DNA of 20,303 nucleotides, taken from positions 22,549-42,851 of the forward strand of contig DFEA01000071.1 of the NCBI GenBank assembly GCA_002368575.1, in the 5' to 3' direction. The notes under the pieces were generated by a model. The model searched no databases, was not told the origin of the DNA, and saw only the letters and a list, made by a program, of their open reading frames with translations. The position numbers and the translations under genes were made by a program. The DNA is from Lachnospiraceae bacterium UBA3814 (GTDB taxonomy: Bacteria; Bacillota; Clostridia; Lachnospirales; Lachnospiraceae). Below, piece by piece: positions 7,151-15,581 of this stretch. Each line of letters starts with the position of its first letter. Within the stretch, counting starts at the first letter, position 1.

Positions 7151-8934
7151 GCGCTTTCCTCCGAACATCCGGATTCATGGATCTCTCTGTATACCGGACA
7201 GTTCCTTAAAAGCTCCTCATGAGTGCCGCTTGAAACAAGCTCTCCGTCATCCATCACAAGGATAAGATCCGCGTTTTTGATCGTTGAGGTCCGCTGTGAT
7301 ATCAGAAATACCGTGGGAGCATAGTCAAGGCTTTGAAGATTTGTCCGAAGCCTTCTGTCAGTCACAAAATCCAGTGCCGACGCACTGTCGTCAAGTATCA
7401 GTATCTCGGGCCTTCTGACAAGCGCCCTTGCTATGGTAAGCCTCTGTTTCTGCCCTCCGGAGAAATTGGCTCCGTTCTGCCTGACCTCAGCGTACAGCCC
7501 TCCCTTTGAGGATATCACATCGGAGGCTGCGGCAAGCTCTATCGCCTCCATTATTTCCTCATCCTGGGCATTTTCATTGCCCCAGCGCATATTGTCGGCT
7601 ATAGTTTCCTTAAAGAGCACTGCCTTCTGGGGAACTATGCCTATCCTGTTACGAAGCTTTCGGGGATCGTATTCTCTCACATCTCTTCCGAATACCCTGA
7701 CCTGTCCCTGCATTACATCATAGAACCTCGGAATAAGGTTTACCACTGTGGTCTTTCCCGATCCGGTACCGCCGATGATGCCGATGGTCTGTCCTCTCAG
7801 GGCTTCAAAGCTGATATCGCTTAAGGCCTCGTCTCCGTTTTCGTTATATCTGAAGGATACATGATCAAATTCCACCGAAAAATCAGGTGCCTGAGCGCCT
7901 AAAGCCTCCCCGTCCTTTTCCCTTTTTCCTGAAGGCTTTCCTTCCTTTACTGCCTTATCCCCGGCATCGGAACAAGCCTCCATCGGAAACGACGGCTTTA
8001 TGGCAAATACCTCAGCTATCCTGTTTCCGCTGGCTATGGCCTTGTTTGTGGTGATGATGAGGTTGGCGAATTTAACGAGCTCAATAAGGATCTGTGACAT
8101 ATAGTTGTACAGCGCGACTACCTTCCCCTGGGTAAGGGCTCCGGCATTTACCCTTACGGCACCGGTATATATAAGTATCACTATCGCCATATTGACTATG
8201 ATAAAGGTGGCGGGATTAAGCAGTGCCGAAATATGTCCGGCCTTCTTGCTCACTACGGTATAAGCATCGTTTTCGTTTCTGAAGCCCTCCCTCTCTGCTT
8301 CTTCAAGACAGAAGGCCCTTATTACCCTTGCGCCCGTAAGATTCTCTCTTGTGAGGAGAGTGAGCCTGTCAAGCTTAAGCTGTACGGTCTTAAGCAGAGG
8401 AATATTGTAATGCATGACGCACCAGATAACAAGGGACAGTATGATAAAAAGAACAACAAAGATAAGCGCCGCCTTAAAGTCAATGGTAAAGGCCATTATC
8501 AGGGCACCCAGGAGGATAAAGGGTGAGCGCAGAAAAAGACGCAGAAAAAAATTAACTCCTGTCTGCGCCTGATTGACATCGCTTGTCATTCTGGTTATGA
8601 GTGTCGAGGTCGAGACCTCGTCTATCTCCTTATGAGTAAGGCTCAGTATATGCTTAAACAGGTCATTCCTTAAATCCGATGAAAACCCCGTGGCCGCCTT
8701 CGCGGCAAAATACTGGGCCGAAAAGGAGGATATAAGCCCTGTTATTCCCAGAATGATCATTAAGATGGCTCTGCTTATGATAAAGTCTCCATCCTTAAGA
8801 GCTATCCCTCTGTCTATCATTTCCGAGACAACCAGAGGGACAAAAAGCTCAAACACCGCCTCAAGCATTTTAAAGGCAGGTGCCAGGATACACTCTTTTT
8901 TATAAGGCTGAAAATACTTTAATAATGCTCTCAT
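7147..8934 (-). CDS. ABC exporter subunit A (membrane + ATPase), degenerate ATP site
   Basis: This 595-residue half-transporter has a membrane domain (about residues 1-305), a hydrophilic, charged linker near 319-350, and an ATPase domain. Walker A is GGTGSGKT at 388-395 and the signature is the canonical FSGGQ at 491-495. The catalytic glutamate after Walker B is replaced by aspartate (D516 in LILDDSAS) and the switch histidine by glutamine (Q547 in ISQRTST). These changes are the known hallmark of the non-hydrolysing site in heterodimeric exporters, so they indicate a partner requirement rather than decay. The start follows the zinc-ribbon gene stop by three bases with only a weak binding site, implying translational coupling. 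It works with subunit B in the cytoplasmic membrane. Confidence 0.92.
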   Translation of the reverse strand: MRALLKYFQPYKKECILAPAFKMLEAVFELFVPLVVSEMIDRGIALKDGDFIISRAILMIILGITGLISSFSAQYFAAKAATGFSSDLRNDLFKHILSLTHKEIDEVSTSTLITRMTSDVNQAQTGVNFFLRLFLRSPFILLGALIMAFTIDFKAALIFVVLFIILSLVIWCVMHYNIPLLKTVQLKLDRLTLLTRENLTGARVIRAFCLEEAEREGFRNENDAYTVVSKKAGHISALLNPATFIIVNMAIVILIYTGAVRVNAGALTQGKVVALYNYMSQILIELVKFANLIITTNKAIASGNRIAEVFAIKPSFPMEACSDAGDKAVKEGKPSGKREKDGEALGAQAPDFSVEFDHVSFRYNENGDEALSDISFEALRGQTIGIIGGTGSGKTTVVNLIPRFYDVMQGQVRVFGRDVREYDPRKLRNRIGIVPQKAVLFKETIADNMRWGNENAQDEEIMEAIELAAASDVISSKGGLYAEVRQNGANFSGGQKQRLTIARALVRRPEILILDDSASALDFVTDRRLRTNLQSLDYAPTVFLISQRTSTIKNADLILVMDDGELVSSGTHEELLRNCPVYREIHESGCSEESA

Positions 8935-8937
8935 GGC

Positions 8938-9297
8938 TCATTTCTTGCCTGAAGAGAACAAAGCTTTTATGCCATCAAGGAAGCCCTCGAGAAAACCTTT
9001 TTTTGCGCTTTCCTTACCGGCTTCTTCAAAATTAAACGTGTCAGCCCTGTTTTCCTTCCCGTCAGAGCCCTGAGCATATACGGTCTCCTTCTCCTTATCG
9101 CCTCTTTCATTATAGGGCCGGTCGAAATTACCGTTCCTGTTTTTGTTTCCGTGATATTTCCTCGACCTGTTCTTTTTATTGGTCTTTCTGCAGTCACTGC
9201 AGCGCTTCGGCAGCTCAAGTCCCTTTCCTTCAAAGAAGCTTACCTCCGAATCGGTAAGCTCAAATTCCTTTCCGCACTGAATACAAATTTTTTTCAT
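8938..9297 (-). CDS. Zinc-ribbon domain protein (zf-trcl type)
   Basis: This 119-residue protein has an N-terminal treble-clef/zinc-ribbon domain with cysteines at 5, 8, 33 and 36 in CIQCGKEFELTDSE and RCSDCRK contexts, as in the zf-trcl (probable zinc-ribbon) family. The middle part (about 37-85) is basic and asparagine/glycine-rich, likely disordered. The C-terminus (about 90-119) has an amphipathic stretch, GFLEGFLDGIKALFSSGKK, that could bind a membrane or partner. The function of the family is unknown. A GGAGAGGAG site precedes the ATG. It lies 15 bases after telA and 3 bases before the ABC exporter gene, so it is likely part of the same transcript. Confidence 0.85.
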   Translation of the reverse strand: MKKICIQCGKEFELTDSEVSFFEGKGLELPKRCSDCRKTNKKNRSRKYHGNKNRNGNFDRPYNERGDKEKETVYAQGSDGKENRADTFNFEEAGKESAKKGFLEGFLDGIKALFSSGKK

Positions 9298-9312
9298 GTT
9301 CTCCTCTCCGCC

Positions 9313-10467
9313 TCAATCAATTTTTAAAGGTGTCCGGCTGACCTCCATAAGCTTTTCTCTCATCTCAGTTTCAATCCTTGCAAGCTCGGTCTCAGCCTCT
9401 CTTCGTTTTGTTCTGCCCTCTGCCTGGATCCTCATCACCTCATCCAGAGTATCTATAAGAGACTGATTAGTCTGGGTAAGGGTCTCTATATCCACTATGC
9501 CTCTCTCGCTTTCCTTTGCGGTTTCTATAGTGGCAAGCTTCAGGGCCTCGGCATTCTTTTTCAGCAGCTCATTGGTCATATCGGTGACCTCATGCTGAGC
9601 CTTTGCAGCCGCGTCCGCATGGTTTAAGCCTATGGCGATTACCATCTGGCTCTTCCACAGGGGGATGGTATTTACAAGGGTAGACTGGATCTTTTCCGAC
9701 ATCATGGTGTCGTTGTTCTGGATCAGTCTTATCTGAGGGGCCATCTGCATCGAGATATTCCTGGTCAGCTCAAGATCATAGATCTTTTTCTCAAACCTTT
9801 CAACCATCGAGGAATAATCCCTTGCCGCCTGGGTATCCTCCGCAAGTCCGCTCTCCTCCGCCTTCCTTAAAAGCCTCGGAAGCTCGTTTTCCCTGGCATC
9901 CCTGAGCTTTTCCTTCCCCGCGATGATATAAAGTGAAAGCTCCTTGAAATATTCCAGGTTCGTCTCATACATCTTGTCGAGCATGGCCACATCCTTTAAA
10001 AGTATGACCTGATGACCCTCCATGGCCTTGACTACCCTGTCGATATTCCCCTCCGCCTTGTCATATTTTGCCTTCAGTCCGTCAAGCTTTTTATCCGCCT
10101 TCTTAAAGAGCCCCAGAAAGCCTCCCTTCTGTTCGGTCTCGTTATCAAAGCTTTTAAGCTCCGAAACCACGGAATTAAGAAGCTCTCCGATCTCTCCGAG
10201 ATCCTTGGTCCTTACATTTGCAAGTGCCGTCTCGGAGAAATCAGCGATCTTCTTCTGCGCTCCCGCTCCGTACTGAAGGACAAGCTTTGAATCATTGATA
10301 TCGATCCTGGAAATAAATTCCTTTACCTTTTCCTCCTCGTCCGGGGTAAGCGTGACCCCCTCCGTATTGACAGCTGAAGCCTCCTGCACCGCAGTCTCAT
10401 GCCTTACCTCCGCAATGCCCGCTTCCCTGACCGCATCATCCATTAAAGAATCCAGTGTACCGCTCAT
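9313..10467 (-). CDS. telA: TelA family (toxic anion resistance) protein
   Basis: This 384-residue, mostly helical cytoplasmic protein has the full length of the TelA/YaaN family. Recognisable stretches include the N-terminal region with KADKKLDGLKAKYDKAEGNI and the core LTRNISMQMAPQIRLIQNND, followed by IPLWKSQMVIAIGLNHADAA and a long C-terminal coiled coil. TelA was named for tellurite resistance and is linked to envelope and antibiotic stress in Firmicutes, but its biochemical role is not settled. A GGGAGG site precedes the start. It follows xpaC by 14 bases, the same order as xpaC-yaaN in Bacillus subtilis, supporting a functional pair. The zinc-ribbon gene follows closely. Confidence 0.93.
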   Translation of the reverse strand: MSGTLDSLMDDAVREAGIAEVRHETAVQEASAVNTEGVTLTPDEEEKVKEFISRIDINDSKLVLQYGAGAQKKIADFSETALANVRTKDLGEIGELLNSVVSELKSFDNETEQKGGFLGLFKKADKKLDGLKAKYDKAEGNIDRVVKAMEGHQVILLKDVAMLDKMYETNLEYFKELSLYIIAGKEKLRDARENELPRLLRKAEESGLAEDTQAARDYSSMVERFEKKIYDLELTRNISMQMAPQIRLIQNNDTMMSEKIQSTLVNTIPLWKSQMVIAIGLNHADAAAKAQHEVTDMTNELLKKNAEALKLATIETAKESERGIVDIETLTQTNQSLIDTLDEVMRIQAEGRTKRREAETELARIETEMREKLMEVSRTPLKID

Positions 10468-10481
10468 TTTATACCTCCCTT

Positions 10482-11813
10482 TTAAAAGCCCTTATCAAGA
10501 CCGTCCTGCTTAAGCATCGTTTCCAGGACCTTTGCATCCGATGTCACATCCCATACCGAATCCCTGAAAAGACTGTTCAACAGCTGAGTAAACGCGTCAT
10601 TAATCTTATCAAGGGTAGCCTCTATCTCTTCCTTTGCCTTTAATATCTCATCTCCCGGAGTGCTTATCCGGTCATATTCCGCATAGGCCTCCACAAGCTT
10701 CAGCATGGTAGGAAGATAATAATCCATCAGCTTATGGATACGGCCCATCTGCTCGGGATGTTCCTTTACGCAGTTGAATATCTCGCGGAGGATGCCTTCA
10801 AGCCTTGTAAGCTTGTCTGAGATCACCTCCCCCTTTATCTCATCATTCAGCGCATGCAGCCTGTTGATATATGAGATGCCGGAGTTAACCATCGCCTCAA
10901 GCTCCGTCTTTTCAGACCCTTCAAGCTCTTTATCACCCTCCACCATGTCTATTATGTTTTTTTCTTCCTCTAAAAGCTTCCTTTGCTGCTCGGTCCGTCT
11001 GTATTCCTCATACACAGACCTTGAGAGCATCAGGGTCGTCTCCTTCTCATCAAGATATCCCTCAGGATAATAGCCCCTCTTTAACAGCTTCTTTATGTCA
11101 CGGAGTACCTTCCTTGGCTTCATTCCCATGCCCGAGGCAAGGTTTTCCAGAGAGGAATACATCCTTTCGCCGCAGAGGGCGGCATATCTTTCCGCTCTTG
11201 ACAGTATGCCTTTATTATGAAGGCCGGCAAAGAAAACACAAAACGATACGATAGCGGCGGCAGCGGGACCCGCGGCCGAAAGAAGCGACCCTGAAAGGAA
11301 CAGCCCGGATATCCCCCGGATCAGGGTCCCTGCTCCGAAAAACACCATTCCCACTGCTCCGCCCGTTGTCATTATATTTGCGGCAGTCCTCCCCACCGGC
11401 TTAAATGCGCCGGGGATCGTAAGCGCATTGTTTACCTTCCTGTATCTGCCGGAAAGCACCCTGTTCTGATTGTTCTTTTCTACCCGCTCCCTGCGCCTTT
11501 TTTCCGCCTCCTCAAGCTCTCTTTCCCTTTTCTGCTTTGCCTGCCTCCTGGCCTCATGCTCCCTTGCTATTCTTTCCTGGGTATCTCTGGTGCGGCTGCC
11601 CTTATCAAAGGTCACGGCATCGTAATCGCTGGTTTTCCTGACCATATCGGGATTGATCCCGATATCCTCAAGCACGGAATCCAGAGAATCGGATATGACC
11701 CTGTTGAGCGATGTGAAATCACCGCTCTTAAGCCCCTCGGAAAGCGAAGCGGTTATCTGCTTCCCGATATCTCCGTAATTATTCTTATTCCTGTCCTTCC
11801 CCCCAGAGCTCAT
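10482..11813 (-). CDS. xpaC: XpaC family membrane protein (5-bromo-4-chloroindolyl phosphate hydrolysis family)
   Basis: This 443-residue protein has a hydrophilic N-terminus, a highly charged coiled segment rich in R/E/K at about 78-116, one or two hydrophobic segments at about 145-197, and a long helical C-terminal region. The architecture and its position directly before telA identify it as XpaC. The family name comes from a phosphatase-like phenotype in Bacillus, but no catalytic motif is evident and true activity is uncertain. Together with TelA it probably acts at the membrane in envelope stress or toxic-compound resistance. An AGAGGGGTGG site precedes the ATG. The 62-base gap to pepD upstream contains a 9-bp hairpin. 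Confidence 0.85.
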   Translation of the reverse strand: MSSGGKDRNKNNYGDIGKQITASLSEGLKSGDFTSLNRVISDSLDSVLEDIGINPDMVRKTSDYDAVTFDKGSRTRDTQERIAREHEARRQAKQKRERELEEAEKRRRERVEKNNQNRVLSGRYRKVNNALTIPGAFKPVGRTAANIMTTGGAVGMVFFGAGTLIRGISGLFLSGSLLSAAGPAAAAIVSFCVFFAGLHNKGILSRAERYAALCGERMYSSLENLASGMGMKPRKVLRDIKKLLKRGYYPEGYLDEKETTLMLSRSVYEEYRRTEQQRKLLEEEKNIIDMVEGDKELEGSEKTELEAMVNSGISYINRLHALNDEIKGEVISDKLTRLEGILREIFNCVKEHPEQMGRIHKLMDYYLPTMLKLVEAYAEYDRISTPGDEILKAKEEIEATLDKINDAFTQLLNSLFRDSVWDVTSDAKVLETMLKQDGLDKGF

Positions 11814-11837
11814 TTACCACCCCTCTGCTTCTGCACC

Positions 11838-11863
11838 GATCCGTTCAGCTTGCCGAACGGATC
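11838..11863 (-). repeat. Perfect 9-bp hairpin between pepD and xpaC
   Basis: GATCCGTTC and GAACGGATC form a perfect 9-bp stem with an 8-base loop. It sits 12 bases after the pepD stop and 24 bases before the xpaC start. There is no T-run on the downstream side of the minus strand, so it is not a typical terminator; it might be a processing site, a weak attenuator or an operator. Confidence 0.6.
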
Positions 11864-11875
11864 ATTTCCTTATAC

Positions 11876-13324
11876 TCATAACTTCTCCAGCACCCTGAGT
11901 ATATAATCCCAGGTCCTTTTAACGCTTGAAATATCCAGAGTCTCCTTCGGAGTGTGTATATCCTTCATATCAGGACCTATGGATACCGCGTCAAGTCCCT
12001 TTACACTGTCGGCAAACAGCCCGCATTCTACTCCCGCGTGTATGGCCTGGACCTTCATTTCCCTTCCGTAAAGCTCTCTGAAGGTATCCGTCATTATCCT
12101 CTGAAGCTTTGAGTCCTCGTTGTATTCCCAGGCGGGATACACTCCCTTTAAGGTCATGCTGCCCGATAAGGATTCCATAATATTCATAAGCCGGTCATTA
12201 AGCTCATCCTTTTCCGAATTTACCGAGCTTCTTACCGAAAAGGCTGCCGAGAGCCTGTCGCCTTCATCCTTAAGTATCCCCAGGTTAAGGGAGGTCTCAA
12301 CGAGCCCCGGAATGGATGCGCTCATCCTCTGTACGCCCTGAGGGAAAAGCCTCAGCATGTGAACGGCCCTCATTGTTGAAGCCTCATCCATAGGCCTGCT
12401 TTCACAGTCCGTGCAGGCCTGCACCCTTATGCTTATGGAAGGATCAGTCAGGTGATATTCGTTTGCGATGACCGCTGCAAGCTCATTGACGGCATTTACC
12501 GCCTTTTCCCTGCAAACCTCGTCACGCACCGAGATCACGGCATATGAGGCCCTGGGTATTGCGTTATCCTTGTTTCCTCCCGAAACCGTTACTAACCTGA
12601 AGTCGGTCGATCGGTTTACATAAGATAACAGCCGTCCTATCAGACTGTTGGAGGATGCTCTGCCCTTATCTATTTCCTGCCCTGAATGACCGCCTAAAAG
12701 ACCATCAACGGAAATAGTTAACATAATACCATCATAGTCCTCCCTCGTGACAGGCAGCTCGCACACCGCCGTGGCTCCTCCGGCACAGCTGACAAGCAGA
12801 TACCCTTCATCCTCCGAATCCAGGTTGATCATATTTGCCGACCTTAAAATACTCATGTCAAGAGCATTGGCTCCAAGCATGCCTATCTCCTCATCGGTAG
12901 TAAAAACAGCCTCGATGGGGGGATGGGGAATATCATCCGAAGAAAGCAGGGCAAGCGCATAGGCAATGGCGATCCCGTCGTCTCCGCCGAGAGTCGTCCC
13001 CGACGCACTCAGGATATCATCCTTAAGCTCAAGAACAAGCCCGTCCCTTTCAAAATCGATATCCGAATATGCCTCCTTCTCGCAGACCATGTCCAAATGA
13101 CCCTGAAGCATTACATACGGCCTGTCCTCATAGCCCTTTGTCCCGTCCTTCCATATCACTATATTATTGCTTTTATCCTGATAATACTCAAGACCGTGCT
13201 TTTTTGCAAAGGAAACACAATAATCGCTGATCCCCTTTGTATTTGTTGAGCCATGCGGTATCGAGGCTATCTCCTCAAAATAACGAAGTACCGCCTCTGG
13301 TTCGTGTCCTGCTAAAATACCCAT
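11876..13324 (-). CDS. pepD: Aminoacyl-histidine dipeptidase (M20C)
   Basis: This 482-residue protein matches PepD, the cytoplasmic zinc dipeptidase (about 485 residues in Escherichia coli) that cleaves Xaa-His and other unblocked dipeptides. The co-catalytic metal site is complete: H76 with D78 in GHLDM, D115 in GGDDG, the general base pair E145-E146 in TDEEIGM, D169 in NLDSEDEG and H457 in IHTPKETL. The N-terminus MGILAGHEPEAVLRYFEEIA is typical. AAGGAG lies nine bases before the ATG. It sits 41 bases after the second exporter gene and 62 bases before xpaC, so it may share their transcript; a role in recycling peptides made or imported nearby is possible but could equally be general nutrition. 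Confidence 0.95.
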   Translation of the reverse strand: MGILAGHEPEAVLRYFEEIASIPHGSTNTKGISDYCVSFAKKHGLEYYQDKSNNIVIWKDGTKGYEDRPYVMLQGHLDMVCEKEAYSDIDFERDGLVLELKDDILSASGTTLGGDDGIAIAYALALLSSDDIPHPPIEAVFTTDEEIGMLGANALDMSILRSANMINLDSEDEGYLLVSCAGGATAVCELPVTREDYDGIMLTISVDGLLGGHSGQEIDKGRASSNSLIGRLLSYVNRSTDFRLVTVSGGNKDNAIPRASYAVISVRDEVCREKAVNAVNELAAVIANEYHLTDPSISIRVQACTDCESRPMDEASTMRAVHMLRLFPQGVQRMSASIPGLVETSLNLGILKDEGDRLSAAFSVRSSVNSEKDELNDRLMNIMESLSGSMTLKGVYPAWEYNEDSKLQRIMTDTFRELYGREMKVQAIHAGVECGLFADSVKGLDAVSIGPDMKDIHTPKETLDISSVKRTWDYILRVLEKL

Positions 13325-13365
13325 ATGATCATTCTCCTTTTCTGCGGCGATCCCGCGCCGGTTCC

Positions 13366-15558
13366 TTAATCTTCCCTATCAAGCCTCTGCCTTTCCACCA
13401 GCTCCGCGAAGAACCCCTTCCTGGCGATAAGCTCCTCGTAGGTCCCGTCTTCAATGATCTTGCCGTTATCAAGGACCAGAATGCGGTCGCATTCCATTAT
13501 TGTGGAAAGCCTGTGGGCTATTACTATCCTGGTACAGTTTAACCCGTTTAAGGCCTCAGAGACCTTTTTCTGCGTAATATTGTCAAGCGCCGAGGTGGCC
13601 TCGTCAAAAATAAGTATCCCGGGCTTGGGCGCGATCGCCCTTGCGATAAGAAGCCTTTGCTTCTGTCCGCCCGATATCCCTCCCGAGCCCTCGGAAATGA
13701 CAGTCTGCATACCCATCGGCATACGGCGGATATCATCCCCGAGGCCTGCCTTTTCAGCCGCGTCCCAGGCCCCGGCCAGTGAAAGCGTGGGACATGAGAT
13801 CGTTATATTTTCATATATGCTGCCGATAAACAGCTTTCCGTTCTGCATAACGGAGCCTATATTCTTCCTCAGGGATTTCAGGTCGAGCCTGTTCATATCC
13901 TTGCCGTCATAGTATATGGCTCCCTTCTGCGGAGTCTCAAAGCCAAGCAGAAGCCTCATAAGGGTCGATTTCCCGCAGCCCGTTTTCCCCACTATGGCAA
14001 TATACTGCTTCGGCCGTATCCTGATGGAGATATCATCAAGGACCTTTGGCATGTTTTCCGAATACCTGAAGGAAATATGGTTCAGCTCTATGCCCCCGGC
14101 AAGGTTCTTGACTATCATCTTCCTTTCCGATATCTCTGGCACGGTCTTTAAAAACGGCTCCACCATCTCAAGTATGGGCTTTATCTGGGCCACCTGCAGC
14201 GCTATCCCCGAAAGTGAGAGGAACGCCCCCGACACCATTCCGTAGGCTGAGCTGAAGGCCCTGTAATCTGCCACAGATATCCCGCTTTCCAGAGCCCTGT
14301 AATAAAGGTAGATCATTCCGAAAAGAGAGATACCCTGTGAGATCACGGCGTTCAGCTTCAGGAACAGCATCGGATTATACTGAAGCCTTATGGATTTCGA
14401 ATACTGGATGGCCCACATGGAAAAGGCTCTCTTTTCGGCGCCTCCGAGCCTGAGCTTCTGAACCCCGGTAACAAGCGAATGAGTCAGGCCGCTTTCCTTG
14501 GCCGAAAGCTCCATCTTCTCTCTGCTTATCCTTATCTGCAGAAAGGTGCTTATCACGGAAAAGACCACCGTAACAAGGATAATGAACAGGGAAGGCGCAA
14601 CCAGATCGGGCGCATAGGCAAATATCTGGGTTATGTACGCAAGCGAGAATATCGAGGTCAGCCCCGTAGAGAGCACCATATCCATAATGGCGCTTGACAG
14701 TTCATTCACATACTGCATTCTCCGGCTCAGCTCACCGGAGGTATAGCTTCTGAAAAACCCCGCGGGGAGCGAAAGCACCCGCATCATGGTTGCCGCCTGG
14801 ACATTTACCGAGATCTTTATCTGGATCTTTGACATCAGAAGATTTTTGATCGAGCCTATAATGGTAGTGCTTATAAGGAGAGAGATCAGAAAGGCTCCCG
14901 CTCCCGAGAGGACTCTGAGACTCCCGCTGTCAACTATATCCGAAAAAAGCGCATGCTGGATCCGTGGCTGTATGAGCCCGAGAAAAAGGGCCGCAAACAT
15001 CGCCCCAATCACCGGAAGCACATCCCATAGTGACACACAGCCGGCCATATATCTTATAAGATCCGATATTCCAAGCTTTCTTAACGGAAAAGGCTTGTAG
15101 AAGCATATCGCTTCATCCTCAAAGTAATCCTGATCCTTATCCGTTACGGTCTTCTTGGCTCCGTCCTTTATGAAGGTATAACCTGAAAAGCCCTGCTTCG
15201 GGAGGAGAGCCACCAGCTCGCCACCTTCCTTTCTAATGGCAAGCATGGGGCCCATGGCATCCCTGAACCACCCGTCCTGCAGCTTTACCGTTCTGTACAT
15301 TATACCATAAGGGCGGGTAAGGAAATCAAGCTTCTCTTCAGCGGTCTCTATCCCCGGAGGAAGCTCCGTTATCCTCAAATGATAATATTTCAGGATCTCC
15401 TCGATGGAGTTCTGGGTGATCTGTCTGTCGTCCATAAGGGCCACAGCCGTCTTATCTCCCAGTACAGCACCGGTCATATCTATCATGGCCCTGGCGAAAA
15501 GCTCGTCATCGCTCATTCTTCTCTGCTTTAACTGTTCGGAAAACCATCCCTCATTCAT
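13366..15558 (-). CDS. NHLM-type bacteriocin exporter, second ABC transporter (permease/ATPase)
   Basis: This 730-residue protein has a distinctive N-terminal domain (about 1-170), a six-helix membrane domain (about 175-460) and an ATPase. Walker A is GKTGCGKS at 524-531, the signature ISGGQ at 628-632, the catalytic glutamate E653 and the switch histidine H682. The N-terminal domain, with features such as YRTVKL, GPMLAI and a FYKPFPLR end, resembles TIGR03797 (NHLM_micro_ABC2), the partner of the peptidase-containing transporter; it has no C39 catalytic cysteine motif. In characterised NHLM gene clusters the two transporters export peptides with Nif11- or nitrile-hydratase-like leaders. It starts 23 bases after the peptidase transporter stop with a weak AGGG site, so coupling is likely. 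It is complete and all ATPase motifs are intact. Confidence 0.88.
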   Translation of the reverse strand: MNEGWFSEQLKQRRMSDDELFARAMIDMTGAVLGDKTAVALMDDRQITQNSIEEILKYYHLRITELPPGIETAEEKLDFLTRPYGIMYRTVKLQDGWFRDAMGPMLAIRKEGGELVALLPKQGFSGYTFIKDGAKKTVTDKDQDYFEDEAICFYKPFPLRKLGISDLIRYMAGCVSLWDVLPVIGAMFAALFLGLIQPRIQHALFSDIVDSGSLRVLSGAGAFLISLLISTTIIGSIKNLLMSKIQIKISVNVQAATMMRVLSLPAGFFRSYTSGELSRRMQYVNELSSAIMDMVLSTGLTSIFSLAYITQIFAYAPDLVAPSLFIILVTVVFSVISTFLQIRISREKMELSAKESGLTHSLVTGVQKLRLGGAEKRAFSMWAIQYSKSIRLQYNPMLFLKLNAVISQGISLFGMIYLYYRALESGISVADYRAFSSAYGMVSGAFLSLSGIALQVAQIKPILEMVEPFLKTVPEISERKMIVKNLAGGIELNHISFRYSENMPKVLDDISIRIRPKQYIAIVGKTGCGKSTLMRLLLGFETPQKGAIYYDGKDMNRLDLKSLRKNIGSVMQNGKLFIGSIYENITISCPTLSLAGAWDAAEKAGLGDDIRRMPMGMQTVISEGSGGISGGQKQRLLIARAIAPKPGILIFDEATSALDNITQKKVSEALNGLNCTRIVIAHRLSTIMECDRILVLDNGKIIEDGTYEELIARKGFFAELVERQRLDRED

Positions 15559-15581
15559 TTCACAATTACCCTGCCAACAGA

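Noticed and set aside
7150..7168. Earlier start for ABC subunit B
   Set aside because: The six extra codons contain the GGAGG ribosome binding site for the ATG at 7150, which forms the usual ATGA overlap with subunit A.
7147..8934. Loss of the catalytic glutamate in ABC subunit A read as a pseudogene
   Set aside because: The frame is intact and Asp/Gln at these positions is the known pattern of the degenerate site of heterodimeric exporters; the partner gene has complementary changes.
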